Below are positions 16,370 through 25,720 of a DNA stretch of 64,000 bases, piece by piece. The stretch is taken from contig NZ_BMJC01000006.1 of NCBI RefSeq assembly GCF_014642875.1, positions 372,001-436,000 on the forward strand, written 5' to 3'. The stretch is from Puia dinghuensis. GTDB taxonomy: Bacteria; Bacteroidota; Bacteroidia; Chitinophagales; Chitinophagaceae. Position 1 is the first letter of the stretch. Each line of letters opens with the position of its first letter. A program made the position numbers and the translations under genes. The notes under the pieces are model-generated. The model was not told the origin of the DNA and searched no databases. It was given only the letters and a program-made list of their open reading frames with translations.

Positions 16370-17026
16370 TTATTTTTTGGCTGCCGCGGGTTTGGCTGCT
16401 GCTGCGGGAGCAGCGGCGGCCGGTGCTGCTGCCGGTTTAGCCCCAGCTGCAGGAGCTGCTGTAGCGGCTTCTTCCTGCTTCAACTGACGGGTCAGTACTA
16501 TCGATGCGATGGGAATCCGGGGAGAGTTGAGTATCTCATAGTTATCCGCCTTCACATCTTCGACACGTACGTTACCATTCAATTCCAGTTCGGTAAGATC
16601 GACTTCGATATTTTCCTTCAGGTATTTCGGAAAGGTTTTAATCTTCAGCGCCTTCATCTTGGTGATGAGCTTACCACCGTCCTTTACCCCTTTCGCAGCA
16701 CCAGTGAATTTGATGGGAATGGTCGCAATGACCTTCTTGTCTTCTACCAGTTCGAGGAAGTCGGCATGGATCAACACATCGCTCACCTTGTCAAACTGCA
16801 GATCCTTCAGGATGCAGGTATAGGATTTACCATCCACTTTGATCTCGGCTAACTGGAAATCAGGTGTATACACCAGTGTTTTAAACGACGTCAAAGGAGC
16901 TGAAAAATTCACCTCTTTTGCACCCCCGTAAATTACACCGGGCACTTTCTCCTCAGAGCGAAGTTGGCGGGTGGCTTGTTTGCCAATTTCGGTCCTGAGT
17001 TGTCCTTCGATTGTAATTGTCTTCAT
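16370..17026 (-). CDS. rplY: 50S ribosomal protein L25/general stress protein Ctc
   Basis: Binds 5S rRNA in the large ribosomal subunit. The 218-residue form is the longer Ctc type: an N-terminal L25 domain (residues 1-90, starting MKTITIEGQLR) and a C-terminal TL5-like beta domain (about 95-185). The last 30 residues are a low-complexity Ala-Pro-Lys tail, common in Bacteroidota L25. It lies 19 bases after prs on the same strand, a frequent prs-rplY-pth order, and is followed by a strong terminator. Confidence 0.96.
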   Translation of the reverse strand: MKTITIEGQLRTEIGKQATRQLRSEEKVPGVIYGGAKEVNFSAPLTSFKTLVYTPDFQLAEIKVDGKSYTCILKDLQFDKVSDVLIHADFLELVEDKKVIATIPIKFTGAAKGVKDGGKLITKMKALKIKTFPKYLKENIEVDLTELELNGNVRVEDVKADNYEILNSPRIPIASIVLTRQLKQEEAATAAPAAGAKPAAAPAAAAPAAAAKPAAAKK

Positions 17027-17045
17027 TTTTATGTGTATTTATTAA

Positions 17046-17999
17046 TTACCTTTTGTCCTTCAGCTGCGAGTGAATGAACAAGCCCGTTATGCTTCGGTTC
17101 TCATGCGCATTGCGGATGGCTACTGCAAACAACTCCGCTACACTGAGCACCTTTATCTTCGGGCTGGGTCGCTTCAACGGTATGGTGTCACAAACCACCA
17201 ATTCCTCCAGCACACTGTTCTCGATGTTCTCATAAGCCTTGCCGCTGAGCACCGGGTGCGTACATAAGGCCCTTACCGTACGCGCTCCCTTTTCCTTCAA
17301 CAACCCGGCGGCCTTTGCCAGCGTGCCACCCGTATCACAGATATCATCGATCAAAACGATATCCTTGTCCGTTACATCCCCGATGACCACCATGCTGGCT
17401 ATCTCATTAGCCCGCTTCCGGTGCTTGTCGCAGATGACCATCTCGGCGTTGAAGTAGCTGGCGATCTCCCGGATACGATTGGCGCTACCCACGTCAGGGG
17501 CCGCAAAGGTAAGATTTTGTATCGGAAGTGCCTCAATATAGGGAATAAAAATAGCGCTGCTGTCCAGGTGGTCGACAGGGATATCAAAATACCCCTGGAT
17601 TTGGGGCGCATGGAGGTCCATGGTGATGACCCGGTCGGCGCCAGCCGACACTAACATATTGGCAATCAGCTTGCTACCAATGGCCACGCGGGGTTTGTCC
17701 TTCCGGTCCTGACGAGCATAGCCATAATAGGGAAGGACGGCAACGACTTTATAGGCGGAGGCCCGGCGGGCGGCGTCGATCATCAACAGCAGTTCGAGCA
17801 GGTTTTCCGCCGGGGCGCAGGTGCTTTGCACCAGGAAAACCATATCGCCCCGGATGCTCTCATTGAAAATGGGCTGAATCTCGCCGTCGCTGAAACGCGT
17901 AATAGTGATCTTTCCCGTTGGATGGCCGAATTGCTGGGCAATCTTCTCGGCCAGGTACTGGGAACCCGTGCCGGAAAAAATCTTCGCTAAATGCTGCAT
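17046..17999 (-). CDS. prs: Ribose-phosphate pyrophosphokinase
   Basis: Makes phosphoribosyl pyrophosphate from ribose 5-phosphate and ATP, feeding purine, pyrimidine, histidine and NAD synthesis. The ATG at 17999 begins MQHLAKIFSGTGSQYLAEKI. The typical class I features follow: ITRFSDGEIQ, FNESIRGDMVFLVQST, YYGYARQDRKDKPR (ATP loop), ITMDLHAPQIQGYF, and the PRPP-binding DIVLIDDICDTGGT. At 317 residues it has the family length. An upstream extension of the frame to 18086 lacks conservation and crosses the terminator of the small gene at 18149. Confidence 0.97.
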   Translation of the reverse strand: MQHLAKIFSGTGSQYLAEKIAQQFGHPTGKITITRFSDGEIQPIFNESIRGDMVFLVQSTCAPAENLLELLLMIDAARRASAYKVVAVLPYYGYARQDRKDKPRVAIGSKLIANMLVSAGADRVITMDLHAPQIQGYFDIPVDHLDSSAIFIPYIEALPIQNLTFAAPDVGSANRIREIASYFNAEMVICDKHRKRANEIASMVVIGDVTDKDIVLIDDICDTGGTLAKAAGLLKEKGARTVRALCTHPVLSGKAYENIENSVLEELVVCDTIPLKRPSPKIKVLSVAELFAVAIRNAHENRSITGLFIHSQLKDKR

Positions 18000-18090
18000 A
18001 GATGTGGTAAAATATGGGCGAAGATACTGTAAGCCAGCAATACTGGAGACCAAAAAATAAGGCCATCCTCTTATGGCAGAAAGCAAAAAA

Positions 18091-18121
18091 AGGCCTCTCC
18101 GGTTATTTACCGGAGCGGCCT
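18091..18121 (-). terminator. Intrinsic terminator after the small membrane protein gene
   Basis: AGGCCtCTCCGG and CCGGAGcGGCCT form a 12-position stem with one mismatch and a seven-base loop. On the minus strand it is followed by a seven-base T-run. It lies 27 bases past the stop of the 67-residue gene, which supports that gene being real. Confidence 0.85.
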
Positions 18122-18148
18122 CAATATGTTGTATGCTGTTTAACCTCG

Positions 18149-18352
18149 TTAGTGGTTAACCGACGCCAACTCATGCTTCGCAGAAGTGGCTATCACAACC
18201 TTCTCGGCTGCTTTTGCCTGAGACTTGGCATTAAAGGCGTAGAAAATGGAAGAACAAACAAAAATGGAGAAGAAGAGGGCGACAACGTACATGCCTATAC
18301 AGAAAAAGAAGGGCTGCCAGCCGCCGATTGCGTTAAAAGTAGTTCGATTCAT
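18149..18352 (-). CDS. Small single-pass membrane protein
   Basis: A 67-residue protein with one clear membrane helix (about residues 14-40, FFFCIGMYVVALFFSIFVCSSIFY) and a short lysine-containing tail. The ATG at 18352 begins MNRTTFNAIGGWQ. The gene has its own strong terminator 27 bases downstream, and no other frame in the interval looks coding. It lies upstream of prs but is separated from it by that terminator. No homologue is recognised. It resembles the small membrane proteins often missed in annotation. Confidence 0.65.
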   Translation of the reverse strand: MNRTTFNAIGGWQPFFFCIGMYVVALFFSIFVCSSIFYAFNAKSQAKAAEKVVIATSAKHELASVNH

Positions 18353-18504
18353 TGGATTTTAGATTAGTTTTCAAAAGGTTACAGTTGCTGTCAACTGTCT
18401 GGTACTGGATTACAAACGACAGAATGAAATCCTTATTTCATTCCTGTCGATAGAATCACAAAATAATCTTAAATTTCGATATTTGCAAGAGAATAGGAGG
18501 ATTT

Positions 18505-19203
18505 ATGGAAGGGAAGAAAAGAGCGATAAAGAATTGGGCGCCAGACGACAGACCGAGGGAAAAATTGATGGCCAAAGGAGCAGGCGCCCTGAGTGATTCC
18601 GAGCTGTTGGCTATTTTCATCCGAACCGGCGATGCCAGCAAGAACGCCATCGAATTAGCCAGATCAATATTAAACAGCTGCCAGGACAGCATACTGGAAT
18701 TGGGAAGATATTCCGTCAACGATCTGATGAAGATAAAAGGGATTGGCAAGGCAAAGGCTGTTACCCTTATAGCCGCATTAGAACTGGGGCGAAGATGGCA
18801 TGCCAGCAAAGCGATTCATTGTCCCATAATAAAAGGCAGCGCAGAAGCGAAGGAATACCTGCGACCCTTGATGGAGAATTATACGGTCGAAGTATTCGGG
18901 GTCCTTTATCTGGCGCAATCCGGCAGGGTCAAGGAGTTTGCCATCGTCAGCAATGGCGGCATCACCAGTACTACGGTTGACCCGAGGACCATTTTTCGCA
19001 AGGCCCTCGAAACAGGAGCAGTAAGCATCATCGTTTGTCATAACCATCCTTCCGGCAATGTCCAGCCCAGCAAGACGGACGAGGCATTGACCCAAAAGCT
19101 TCTCCATGGGTCTAAATTCCTGGACATCAAGCTACTAGATCATATCATCATCGGTAACAAAGGCTATTTCAGCTTTGCCGATGAAGGATTGCTGGCGGCC
19201 TAG
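18505..19203 (+). CDS. radC: RadC family protein (JAMM/MPN+)
   Basis: A 232-residue RadC-like protein. An N-terminal helix-hairpin-helix region (about 60-95, with IKGIGKAKA) precedes a JAMM domain with H179-N-H181-P-S-G-x5-S189-x2-D192. The family was named for DNA repair, but its actual role is disputed; the fold is that of a zinc peptidase or nuclease. The start ATG 18505 begins MEGKKRAIKNWAPDDRPREKL, which matches the usual RadC start (IKxWPxxDRPREKL). Both flanking genes run the other way, so it is monocistronic. Confidence 0.92.
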   Translation: MEGKKRAIKNWAPDDRPREKLMAKGAGALSDSELLAIFIRTGDASKNAIELARSILNSCQDSILELGRYSVNDLMKIKGIGKAKAVTLIAALELGRRWHASKAIHCPIIKGSAEAKEYLRPLMENYTVEVFGVLYLAQSGRVKEFAIVSNGGITSTTVDPRTIFRKALETGAVSIIVCHNHPSGNVQPSKTDEALTQKLLHGSKFLDIKLLDHIIIGNKGYFSFADEGLLAA

Positions 19204-19287
19204 CGGTCGGGCATGACGGGCAAGGCAGATGGCAGGGGGCTGACACCGCAGCAAGTTTGGCTGGCGATGCTGATGGCGCGTGTGGAA

Positions 19288-19602
19288 TCAGGCCTGCGCA
19301 GTAGGCCCGCCAAAACTCATGGGTAATGGTACATCTTCCAGGTCCTGGATCTTTCCGTTGCCGGCTTCGAAACGGGCGATATTTTCTGTCAGCGCTTTCA
19401 TGAAGCGTTTGGCATGTTGCGGGGTAAGAATAAGCCGGGACTTAACCTTGCTTTTGGGCGTCCCCGGCATAACGTTGACAAAGTCGATCACAAATTCGGC
19501 GTGGGAATGGGTAATGATCACCAGGTTGGCATACTGGCCTTCGGCCACTTCTTCACTGATCTCTATATTGAGCTGGTTATTTCCTGGTTGCTGGTCTGCC
19601 AT
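19288..19602 (-). CDS. DUF3467 domain protein
   Basis: A 104-residue soluble protein of the DUF3467 family, small proteins conserved in Bacteroidota and other phyla with unknown role. The ATG at 19602 begins MADQQPGNNQLNIEISEEVA; the core EGQYANLVIITHSHAEFVIDF and LILTPQHAKRFMKALTENI are the family pattern. The longer open frame upstream crosses the SusD terminator and is not conserved-looking. Function unknown. Confidence 0.88.
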   Translation of the reverse strand: MADQQPGNNQLNIEISEEVAEGQYANLVIITHSHAEFVIDFVNVMPGTPKSKVKSRLILTPQHAKRFMKALTENIARFEAGNGKIQDLEDVPLPMSFGGPTAQA

Positions 19603-19624
19603 TGCGGTATATTTTGGTAAAAAT

Positions 19625-19655
19625 ACAAAAGGACGCCCGATGAGCGTCCTTTTGT
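19625..19655 (-). terminator. Intrinsic terminator after the first susD
   Basis: ACAAAAGGACGC (19625-19636) and GCGTCCTTTTGT (19644-19655) form a perfect 12-bp stem with a seven-base loop. Read on the minus strand it is followed by ATTTTTACC. It closes the first SusCD operon. Confidence 0.88.
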
Positions 19656-19679
19656 ATAAAATACTGCCTGTCCTGTGGT

Positions 19680-21119
19680 CTATTCCCAGAACAGCTTGGC
19701 AGAAACAATATCGGTAGACCCGCCGGTAACGGCTTTTACTGCCGCAGCCCAGTTGGTCGGGTTGGAGCTTACTTCCAGGTTGGGATAGGTAAACCTCAGC
19801 GGCAGGTTCCCCGTGGCCCCGGTGGGCGGGCTTACTACATCCAGGTTGGGATATTTCAGCCTCCTGATCAGCGTCCAGGAATCCCAGTTGCGGTTGGCGA
19901 AGGCGATCCATTCCTGGTACCCTATCTGCTGTTTGTAATTCGCCGATGCACTCCAGGCCACAGTGGGCTGCGCAAGATAGGTCGTTGCACTGGCGGTCGT
20001 GCCACCCCAGAATACAACGGACGCCGTGATGGCATTGTTGTAGTTGGTGGCCGCGGTGCCGGCAGCAGCAACCCCTCTTGCGGCCGCCTCTGCCAGGTCG
20101 AAAGCTACTTCCGAATAGTCAAGCAGATCGCCGGGATAGTTGGCAGCGAGCCAGGTGTTTGAGAAGGTGGAAAGGGTGGAATAGGAATTACCGTTGCCCG
20201 CGATGCCGCCTGTGTACTTGCCGTTGGGGTCCGTGTTGTAGTACAAGGAAAGCCTGGGATCATTCAGACCCGACAGCGTGTTGACCATGTATGCAGCGGG
20301 ACAGAAATCATGTCTTCCGCTGTTGACCATGGCCTGCCAGATGGGATTGGAATTACCCACAGTGCTCGGGTCATAGGTCATCACGGCATTGTCGGAATTG
20401 CTGGCGAACAGACCCGTCTGTATCGCTTCGCCTACTTTTTTGCTAAAGGTAGCTGCGTCGACATCGGCAAGGTACATGGACAGCTTCAATTTGAGCGAGG
20501 CTGCAAATTTCAGCCATTTCGCCACATTCCCGCCGTAGATCTGATCCGAACCGCCCATCGCGCTGCCGCCGGTGTTCAACCCGGCTATGCAGGTATCGAC
20601 CCTGGTGAGCAGATCGTTGAACACCGTCTTCGCGTCATCGTATTTCGGGAAGGGGATGAGCCGGTTCTCTGCCTGCGAATAAGGGATGTTACCGTAGGTG
20701 TTCACCAGCAGGTTGTAGGTGTAGATCTCGAGCAGATCGGTGATGATACGATCGTTTTTCAGGGCCACGGGATCGGCGACATCAGTCGGATAAAGGTTCT
20801 TGGCGGCATACAGGTTGTCCAGCACGTTATCGTAAAGGGCATTCCACCAGCCATCCGGCGCCTGGTAGGCAGAGAAATTGTATCTCGCCTCATAAGTATA
20901 GGTGTTCTCGGTCCAGCTTTGGGCCAATATCCTGAAGGGCGCGGATGAAACACTCGTAGAAGTGACCGCGTCCACCAGGCTCTTTTCTGCTGAAAGGAAG
21001 ACGGCGGCAGAAGGAGCAGTGACGGGCGCTTTCGGGTTGGTATTGTAGTCCGTCAGGTTCTTGGTACACCCGGAACCAAGAATGCAAATAGCTATAGGGA
21101 TATAAAAAAACTTTTTCAT
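19680..21119 (-). CDS. SusD/RagB family outer-membrane lipoprotein (SusD-like_2 type)
   Basis: Surface lipoprotein that forms the lid of a SusCD nutrient importer. It begins MKKFFYIPIAICILGSGC, a lipoprotein signal with the lipidated Cys at residue 18; an ATG three codons upstream (21128) is also possible. The mature chain has the helical TPR-like SusD fold, with DLLEIYTYNLLVNTYGNIPYS and SDLGDYSEVAFDLAEAA-like segments typical of the SusD-like_2 branch. It starts about ten bases after the susC stop, so the pair is co-translated. This branch often binds peptides or other non-starch nutrients; the ligand is not known. Confidence 0.94.
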   Translation of the reverse strand: MKKFFYIPIAICILGSGCTKNLTDYNTNPKAPVTAPSAAVFLSAEKSLVDAVTSTSVSSAPFRILAQSWTENTYTYEARYNFSAYQAPDGWWNALYDNVLDNLYAAKNLYPTDVADPVALKNDRIITDLLEIYTYNLLVNTYGNIPYSQAENRLIPFPKYDDAKTVFNDLLTRVDTCIAGLNTGGSAMGGSDQIYGGNVAKWLKFAASLKLKLSMYLADVDAATFSKKVGEAIQTGLFASNSDNAVMTYDPSTVGNSNPIWQAMVNSGRHDFCPAAYMVNTLSGLNDPRLSLYYNTDPNGKYTGGIAGNGNSYSTLSTFSNTWLAANYPGDLLDYSEVAFDLAEAAARGVAAAGTAATNYNNAITASVVFWGGTTASATTYLAQPTVAWSASANYKQQIGYQEWIAFANRNWDSWTLIRRLKYPNLDVVSPPTGATGNLPLRFTYPNLEVSSNPTNWAAAVKAVTGGSTDIVSAKLFWE

Positions 21120-21130
21120 TGATCGCATTT

Positions 21131-24100
21131 TTAGAATTTCACTTTGAGGTTGCAGCCTAATGTCCGAAGCGAAGGATAAGCACCATTCTGGAATCCAATG
21201 GAGCCATTGCCACCAGCCTGGCCCTGTTCGGGGTCGGCATAAGGCTCGTTCTTATGGATGATCCAGAGGTTGCGGCCGGTCAATGCTACATCGATGCCCT
21301 TGATACCGGCCTTCGAGAATATCTTGGCGGGCAGGGAGTAGGTGAGCGCTACTTCCCTGAGCTTGATGTAGCTGGCGTCATAGACGTATGATTTGTCGGC
21401 TTCGCCGTAGGACGAGCTGAAAGAATAAAGCCCTGCATTGATGTCGGATTCATCGATGCGCACCGTATTCGGTTTGCCGTCCTTCGTCACGCCCTGAAGG
21501 ATAATGCCGCCACCTTGACTGAGGGGAGCCCTGGCAAGATGACCCAGGTCGTTGAGGCCGCCGGCATTCTGGGGATAGAGACCCGAGCTGGAACCGTAGT
21601 CCATATCGAGGGAATAGAGCTGGCCGCCCTGGCGGACATCGATGAGGAAGCTGAGCGCGAAGTTCTTATACTTCACCGTATTGGTGACACCACCTATCCA
21701 GTCCGGGTTGATGTTGCCGATATCCGAATGCGGATTGGCAGCGATGACGTAATGCCCGGTAGCATCCACTTCCCGCTGACCGTTGACATACACATAGTCC
21801 GTACCGCGGAGGATGCCATAGGACTTGCCCGTCTCGGCCACGAGCTGCAAGGCGTTTTGATAACTTTGCACAGTATACGCATATTGTCCGCCATAGAGCG
21901 AAACGACGAGGCTGTTGTTCTTAGCCCAGTTGACCGCGATGTTCCAGGAAAAATTCCTGGTCTGCACCGGGGTAGCGTTGAGCACCACTTCGACACCTTT
22001 GTTCTGGACAATACCGCCATTCTCGTAGAACACCTGGAAGCCGCTGGACCTGGAAACGTTCACCGGCATGATCTGGTTGACGAGCTGGGAATGGTAATAC
22101 GTGACGTCCATGCCGAGCCGGTTGTTGAGGAAGGACGCTTCCACCCCGAACTCATAGCTCTTGTTCAATTCGGGTACAAGGTTGATATTAAAGTTGTTGA
22201 GGGAAGTCGAGAAGACCGTCCGGCCATTGTAGGGCGTTCCTGCGGTATAGCTATTCTGCGTATAGTAGACAGGAGCGGAAGCACCCACCTGTGCGTAGTT
22301 GGCCCGCAATTTCCCATAGGAGAGCCAGTTCAGAGTTGGCAGCAGCTTGGAAAAAACGAAGTTGCCCGATACCGACGGATAGTAATAGGTGTTGTTGCCG
22401 CTGGGGAGTGTCGAAGCCTTGTCCCTGCGCAACGTACCATCGATGGTCAGCATTTGTTTATACGTGAGGGTGGCGCCGGCAAAGAGGCCATCCACTTCCA
22501 GTTCGGAATAGTTCTCGGTGGGGGCAGAGATTGCCTTCAGCGAATTGGAAACAGACCAGAAGCTGGGAACTACCAGGCCGCCATTGGTCTGTGCGAGTAT
22601 CGAAGAGTTCACTGTCTGCCGGACGTTGCCGCCAAGGAGTCCTTTCACATTGAAGTCCCCGAAGGTCTGGTCATAATTCAGCAGGAGGTCGTAGTTGGTT
22701 TCGTTGAAATGTACGTTGGTACGGGCATAGCTTGGCGTTTCCACGCTGCCTACATCCGTGCGCAACTCGATCAGCTGGTCGTAGTTATCCGTGGCGACCC
22801 TACCCAGCAAATTGAAGTGACCGAGGAACTTATAGTTGGCATACGCATAGCCGAAATAACGGTTGCGGTTATCGCTTTCGTAGTTGCGATAGAGCTGCCA
22901 ATAGGGGTTGTTGTGATAGGCAGGTTTTGCGATATGCCCCAACGTATTGCTGGAATAGCCGCCCAGCCAGTTCCATGTCGCATTGCTGTTCGTCCGGAAG
23001 AAATCCGATTTCAAATCATTGATATCGACGTTGGTGGGAAACCATTGACGGAAGTCCGTCATGATATTGGTGGTGCCGGTATACTGGTAGAGGTTGCGGT
23101 TCACGGCGTTCTCGGCGCTGTAATTGATGGCGCCGCCCACGGTGAGGTCGTCCGTCACATTGTGCGTAGCGCTGAAGTCCAGGTTGTTCCGCAGCAGGTT
23201 GCTATTGGGGAAGAGGCCTTTGTCCGTCGTATTGGTATACCCGATCTTGAAGGTGCCCTTATCGCTTCCCCCGTCTACATAAACGCTCGCGTTGGTCGTC
23301 ACGGGCGTCGCGAAGAAATCGGTCGCGTTGTGATGAGCAGCGGGTTTCCACGGGGTTGCTTTGCCGTAATTAGCGTTACCGGGCGAAAAAGCATCCCACT
23401 GATAGACCATCAGCGAGGGATCATACGCAGGGCCCGTACCGGCGTCGACGTCGGTCTGGACGATCTTTACGTTTTGTCCGTTGCTGTTGAAGGTGGGTTG
23501 ATAATAGAAGAAGCCGGGCAGGTTGGGATTGCCCGGGTCGTTACCCGCGCTGCCATAGCCTTCGCCGTAAGTAGTCTGATAGGTGGGAAGGGTGCTCTTA
23601 TCGGGAGAAGCCACTTGAACACCTCCATTGACGGTGATGCCAAGACCCCGGTTCCTGCGGCCTTTCTTTGTCGTGATGAGGATGACGCCGTTGGAGCCGC
23701 GGTTACCATAAAGGGCGGCTGCGGCGGGGCCTTTCAACACGCTCACCGACTCGATATTGTCGGGATTGACATCGGAGATGACGTTGCCCAGGTCGTAGCC
23801 GTTGCGGCTCTGGTTCGTGTTGTCGAAGGGAACACCGTCCACCACGAAGAGGGCCTGGTTGGTCTGGGTCAGCGATTTCAAACCACGCAATATCACGTTG
23901 GTAGAACCGCCGAGCGCGCTTTCCGAGGTGACGGTCAAGCCCGCCACCTTGCCCGAAAGGTTATTTGTAAAATTCGTCGAAGGAACCCGGTTGAGTTCTT
24001 CGGCAGTCACCTGCTGGGTCGCATAGGGCAGGGAGTTCCTGCTTCTGCGGATGCCTAGTGCGGTGACGACCACCTCATCGAGGTTGGTTTTGGCGCGGTC

Positions 24101-24379
24101 AACCTGGATAACCAGCGTGGATTGATCGCCGATGGGAACCTTCTTCAATTCGATACCCGTGCCTGTAATGACGAGGGTTGCGTTTTGGCCAGCCTTGATC
24201 TGGAAATTACCATCCGCATCGGCGCTTACGCCGCCTTTGGCGTTCTCTATGCGCACGGTTGCAAATGGGATTGGTTGGCCTTGGGGGTCTGTTATCCTCC
24301 CGGTAACAGTCCTTTGTTGAGCATAGGTCAGCGTGGAACAGAGTGCCAGCATTGACAGCAGTGAACAAAATTTTCTCAT
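21131..24379 (-). CDS. SusC/RagA family TonB-dependent transporter
   Basis: A 1082-residue outer-membrane transporter. Order of parts: signal peptide (residues 1-20, ending TYAQ), carboxypeptidase-regulatory-like domain (about 22-95, TVTGRITDPQGQPIPFATVRI), a TonB-box-like DEVVVTALG, the plug domain with LRGLKSLTQTNQALFVVDG and VLKGPAAAALYGNRGSNGVI, then the 22-strand barrel ending in an aromatic C-terminus (LKVKF). It pairs with the SusD gene just downstream. No ECF sigma/anti-sigma pair and no glycosidase lies beside it, so neither the regulator nor the substrate can be read from the neighbours. Confidence 0.96.
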   Translation of the reverse strand: MRKFCSLLSMLALCSTLTYAQQRTVTGRITDPQGQPIPFATVRIENAKGGVSADADGNFQIKAGQNATLVITGTGIELKKVPIGDQSTLVIQVDRAKTNLDEVVVTALGIRRSRNSLPYATQQVTAEELNRVPSTNFTNNLSGKVAGLTVTSESALGGSTNVILRGLKSLTQTNQALFVVDGVPFDNTNQSRNGYDLGNVISDVNPDNIESVSVLKGPAAAALYGNRGSNGVILITTKKGRRNRGLGITVNGGVQVASPDKSTLPTYQTTYGEGYGSAGNDPGNPNLPGFFYYQPTFNSNGQNVKIVQTDVDAGTGPAYDPSLMVYQWDAFSPGNANYGKATPWKPAAHHNATDFFATPVTTNASVYVDGGSDKGTFKIGYTNTTDKGLFPNSNLLRNNLDFSATHNVTDDLTVGGAINYSAENAVNRNLYQYTGTTNIMTDFRQWFPTNVDINDLKSDFFRTNSNATWNWLGGYSSNTLGHIAKPAYHNNPYWQLYRNYESDNRNRYFGYAYANYKFLGHFNLLGRVATDNYDQLIELRTDVGSVETPSYARTNVHFNETNYDLLLNYDQTFGDFNVKGLLGGNVRQTVNSSILAQTNGGLVVPSFWSVSNSLKAISAPTENYSELEVDGLFAGATLTYKQMLTIDGTLRRDKASTLPSGNNTYYYPSVSGNFVFSKLLPTLNWLSYGKLRANYAQVGASAPVYYTQNSYTAGTPYNGRTVFSTSLNNFNINLVPELNKSYEFGVEASFLNNRLGMDVTYYHSQLVNQIMPVNVSRSSGFQVFYENGGIVQNKGVEVVLNATPVQTRNFSWNIAVNWAKNNSLVVSLYGGQYAYTVQSYQNALQLVAETGKSYGILRGTDYVYVNGQREVDATGHYVIAANPHSDIGNINPDWIGGVTNTVKYKNFALSFLIDVRQGGQLYSLDMDYGSSSGLYPQNAGGLNDLGHLARAPLSQGGGIILQGVTKDGKPNTVRIDESDINAGLYSFSSSYGEADKSYVYDASYIKLREVALTYSLPAKIFSKAGIKGIDVALTGRNLWIIHKNEPYADPEQGQAGGNGSIGFQNGAYPSLRTLGCNLKVKF

Positions 24380-24826
24380 ATTCTGTTTTTTTGTTTGGTC
24401 GGCTTCACAGCCGGTTTGTCCGAATAAATGAATGAAAGCATGAGCGCATATCGGTGAATGAATGCGTCAGATAGTCGATCAAACAAGAGTTGGTAATGAA
24501 GAATGGGAACCGGGAGAAATGCCACGGGCCAGGGAAAAGCGCGAATGGCGACCGATCGGCTGATGAAAAGTGACCAGGTGGGGAGTAAAGATGTCGAATA
24601 AGGCCCCGGGATTTGCAGGAGTGGATACAGCGTGTGACCCCTCTACTGCATTGTGTGCAGAAAGTTTCCTCATGTTAACAGCTTTCGTGTGTGACTTACT
24701 ATTGACTCGTGAAAAACTTAACTTATCTAAAAGTTAAATTTTGCCAATATTAGGCAAATAGTTTGACAAAAAAATAATATTGAATGCTGCAAGACAGAAA
24801 AAAAACTTCTAGAGTCATAAAAAAAC
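24380..24826. other. Intergenic region upstream of the first susC
   Basis: About 450 bases without a convincing gene. A 64-codon frame on the minus strand (24479-24673) has no recognisable features. The part at 24680-24790 is strongly AT-rich and probably holds the susC promoter, but I could not find an exact TAnnTTTG with a properly spaced -33 element. Confidence 0.4.
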
Positions 24827-24868
24827 TGCCGGGAATGCGCGCACGACGAAACTAGCGCATTCCCGGCA
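24827..24868 (-). terminator. Intrinsic terminator after the 24889-25638 gene
   Basis: TGCCGGGAATGCGC (24827-24840) and GCGCATTCCCGGCA (24855-24868) form a perfect 14-bp stem. On the minus strand a TTTTTTTATG follows. Confidence 0.9.
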
Positions 24869-24888
24869 CGTGAGGTTAACCCTAATTG

Positions 24889-25638
24889 TTACCCCTTATT
24901 TATATAGTCTATTAAATTTTTTAAGAATATCTCATTAACATCGTCATCCTTGTGTTGCGAAAGATATTCTTCCACTTTTGTTTTCGCTGAGGGGAGCGCG
25001 GACCGGATGTTCTTTTTCTTTAATTCGACAGGCTGGTAGGCCTTTCCGCCGGGTGACACGATGTAATATTGTATTTTATCGACATATTCATCATAGTTGT
25101 TGCCGGATTCGACCAGGCCATCGGTGTGATAGTCGCTTTTTTTGAACTCGGTGGTGGTGAGGGAGTACAACCCGTAGTGGGCAGCGTCAAAGTGAGTGAG
25201 TATGCGGAAAAAAACTTCCGGCTTGATGAGGTCGAACCTGCCATAGTCCATCTCTTCCATCGGAGTGACGAGATGAAAGCCTTTGACGTGTGATCTCTCC
25301 GCTTCGATAACGGTCTGCCGGTCGAAGGAATAGTAAAGATCGTGGCTCATCTTGTCATAGTTGAAGACCAGCCTGTCGTTTTGCAGTACCGAGTCCTGGC
25401 TGGTGACAACATAGCCTTTGGCCCAGTCTGTCAGGAGCATGCGGCGGCCTTTTGTATTTTCCTTGGGCGCGTGGAAGTTGACAAAACTACCCACCGCTCT
25501 GGCATTGCCGTTGCCAATCTGTTGAGCGGACAGGTCGGAGATGGCGTTGTCGATAGTAACGGCATTGGAGGAAGATTGGGCGGCGGCTGCGCAGGATAAG
25601 GCCGTTGACAGTAGTAGGAGGGGGATAGGTTTTCTCAT
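24889..25638 (-). CDS. Hypothetical exported protein
   Basis: A 249-residue protein with a signal peptide (MRKPIPLLLLSTALSCAAAA, cleavage near AAAQ), so it is periplasmic or secreted. The ATG at 25638 is preferred over an upstream in-frame start at 25659 that would put seven residues before the signal. The mature part has no domain I recognise; it contains LTDWAKGYVVTSQDSVLQND and a lysine-rich C-terminal helix with FLKNLIDYINKG. It lies between the two SusCD loci, bounded on both sides by strong minus-strand terminators, so it is its own transcription unit. Confidence 0.75.
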   Translation of the reverse strand: MRKPIPLLLLSTALSCAAAAQSSSNAVTIDNAISDLSAQQIGNGNARAVGSFVNFHAPKENTKGRRMLLTDWAKGYVVTSQDSVLQNDRLVFNYDKMSHDLYYSFDRQTVIEAERSHVKGFHLVTPMEEMDYGRFDLIKPEVFFRILTHFDAAHYGLYSLTTTEFKKSDYHTDGLVESGNNYDEYVDKIQYYIVSPGGKAYQPVELKKKNIRSALPSAKTKVEEYLSQHKDDDVNEIFLKNLIDYINKG

Positions 25639-25674
25639 GATTTTCTTTTGAAGATACAAATTTTCTCAAAAAAA

Positions 25675-25702
25675 GAGGCCGGCTCCTAACGGAGCCGGCC
25701 TC
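25675..25702 (-). terminator. Intrinsic terminator after the DUF1735 gene
   Basis: GAGGCCGGCTCC and GGAGCCGGCCTC form a perfect 12-bp stem with a four-base loop. On the minus strand a seven-base T-run follows. It lies 18 bases past the DUF1735 stop. Confidence 0.92.
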
Positions 25703-25720
25703 ACTTTACATATTGTTTTG

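Noticed and set aside
18014-18367. Plus-strand frame of 117 codons between prs and radC
   Set aside because: It crosses a strong minus-strand terminator and is antisense to the small membrane protein gene; its composition does not look like a protein.
21515-24058. Long open frame (847 codons) on the plus strand, antisense to the first susC
   Set aside because: It lies wholly opposite a well-supported SusC gene. Its translation lacks domain motifs, is rich in Ile, Val, Gly and Arg, and is explained by the codon bias of the real gene.
24479-24673. 64-codon minus-strand frame upstream of the first susC
   Set aside because: No signal peptide, membrane helix or motif, and it lies where a promoter region is expected.
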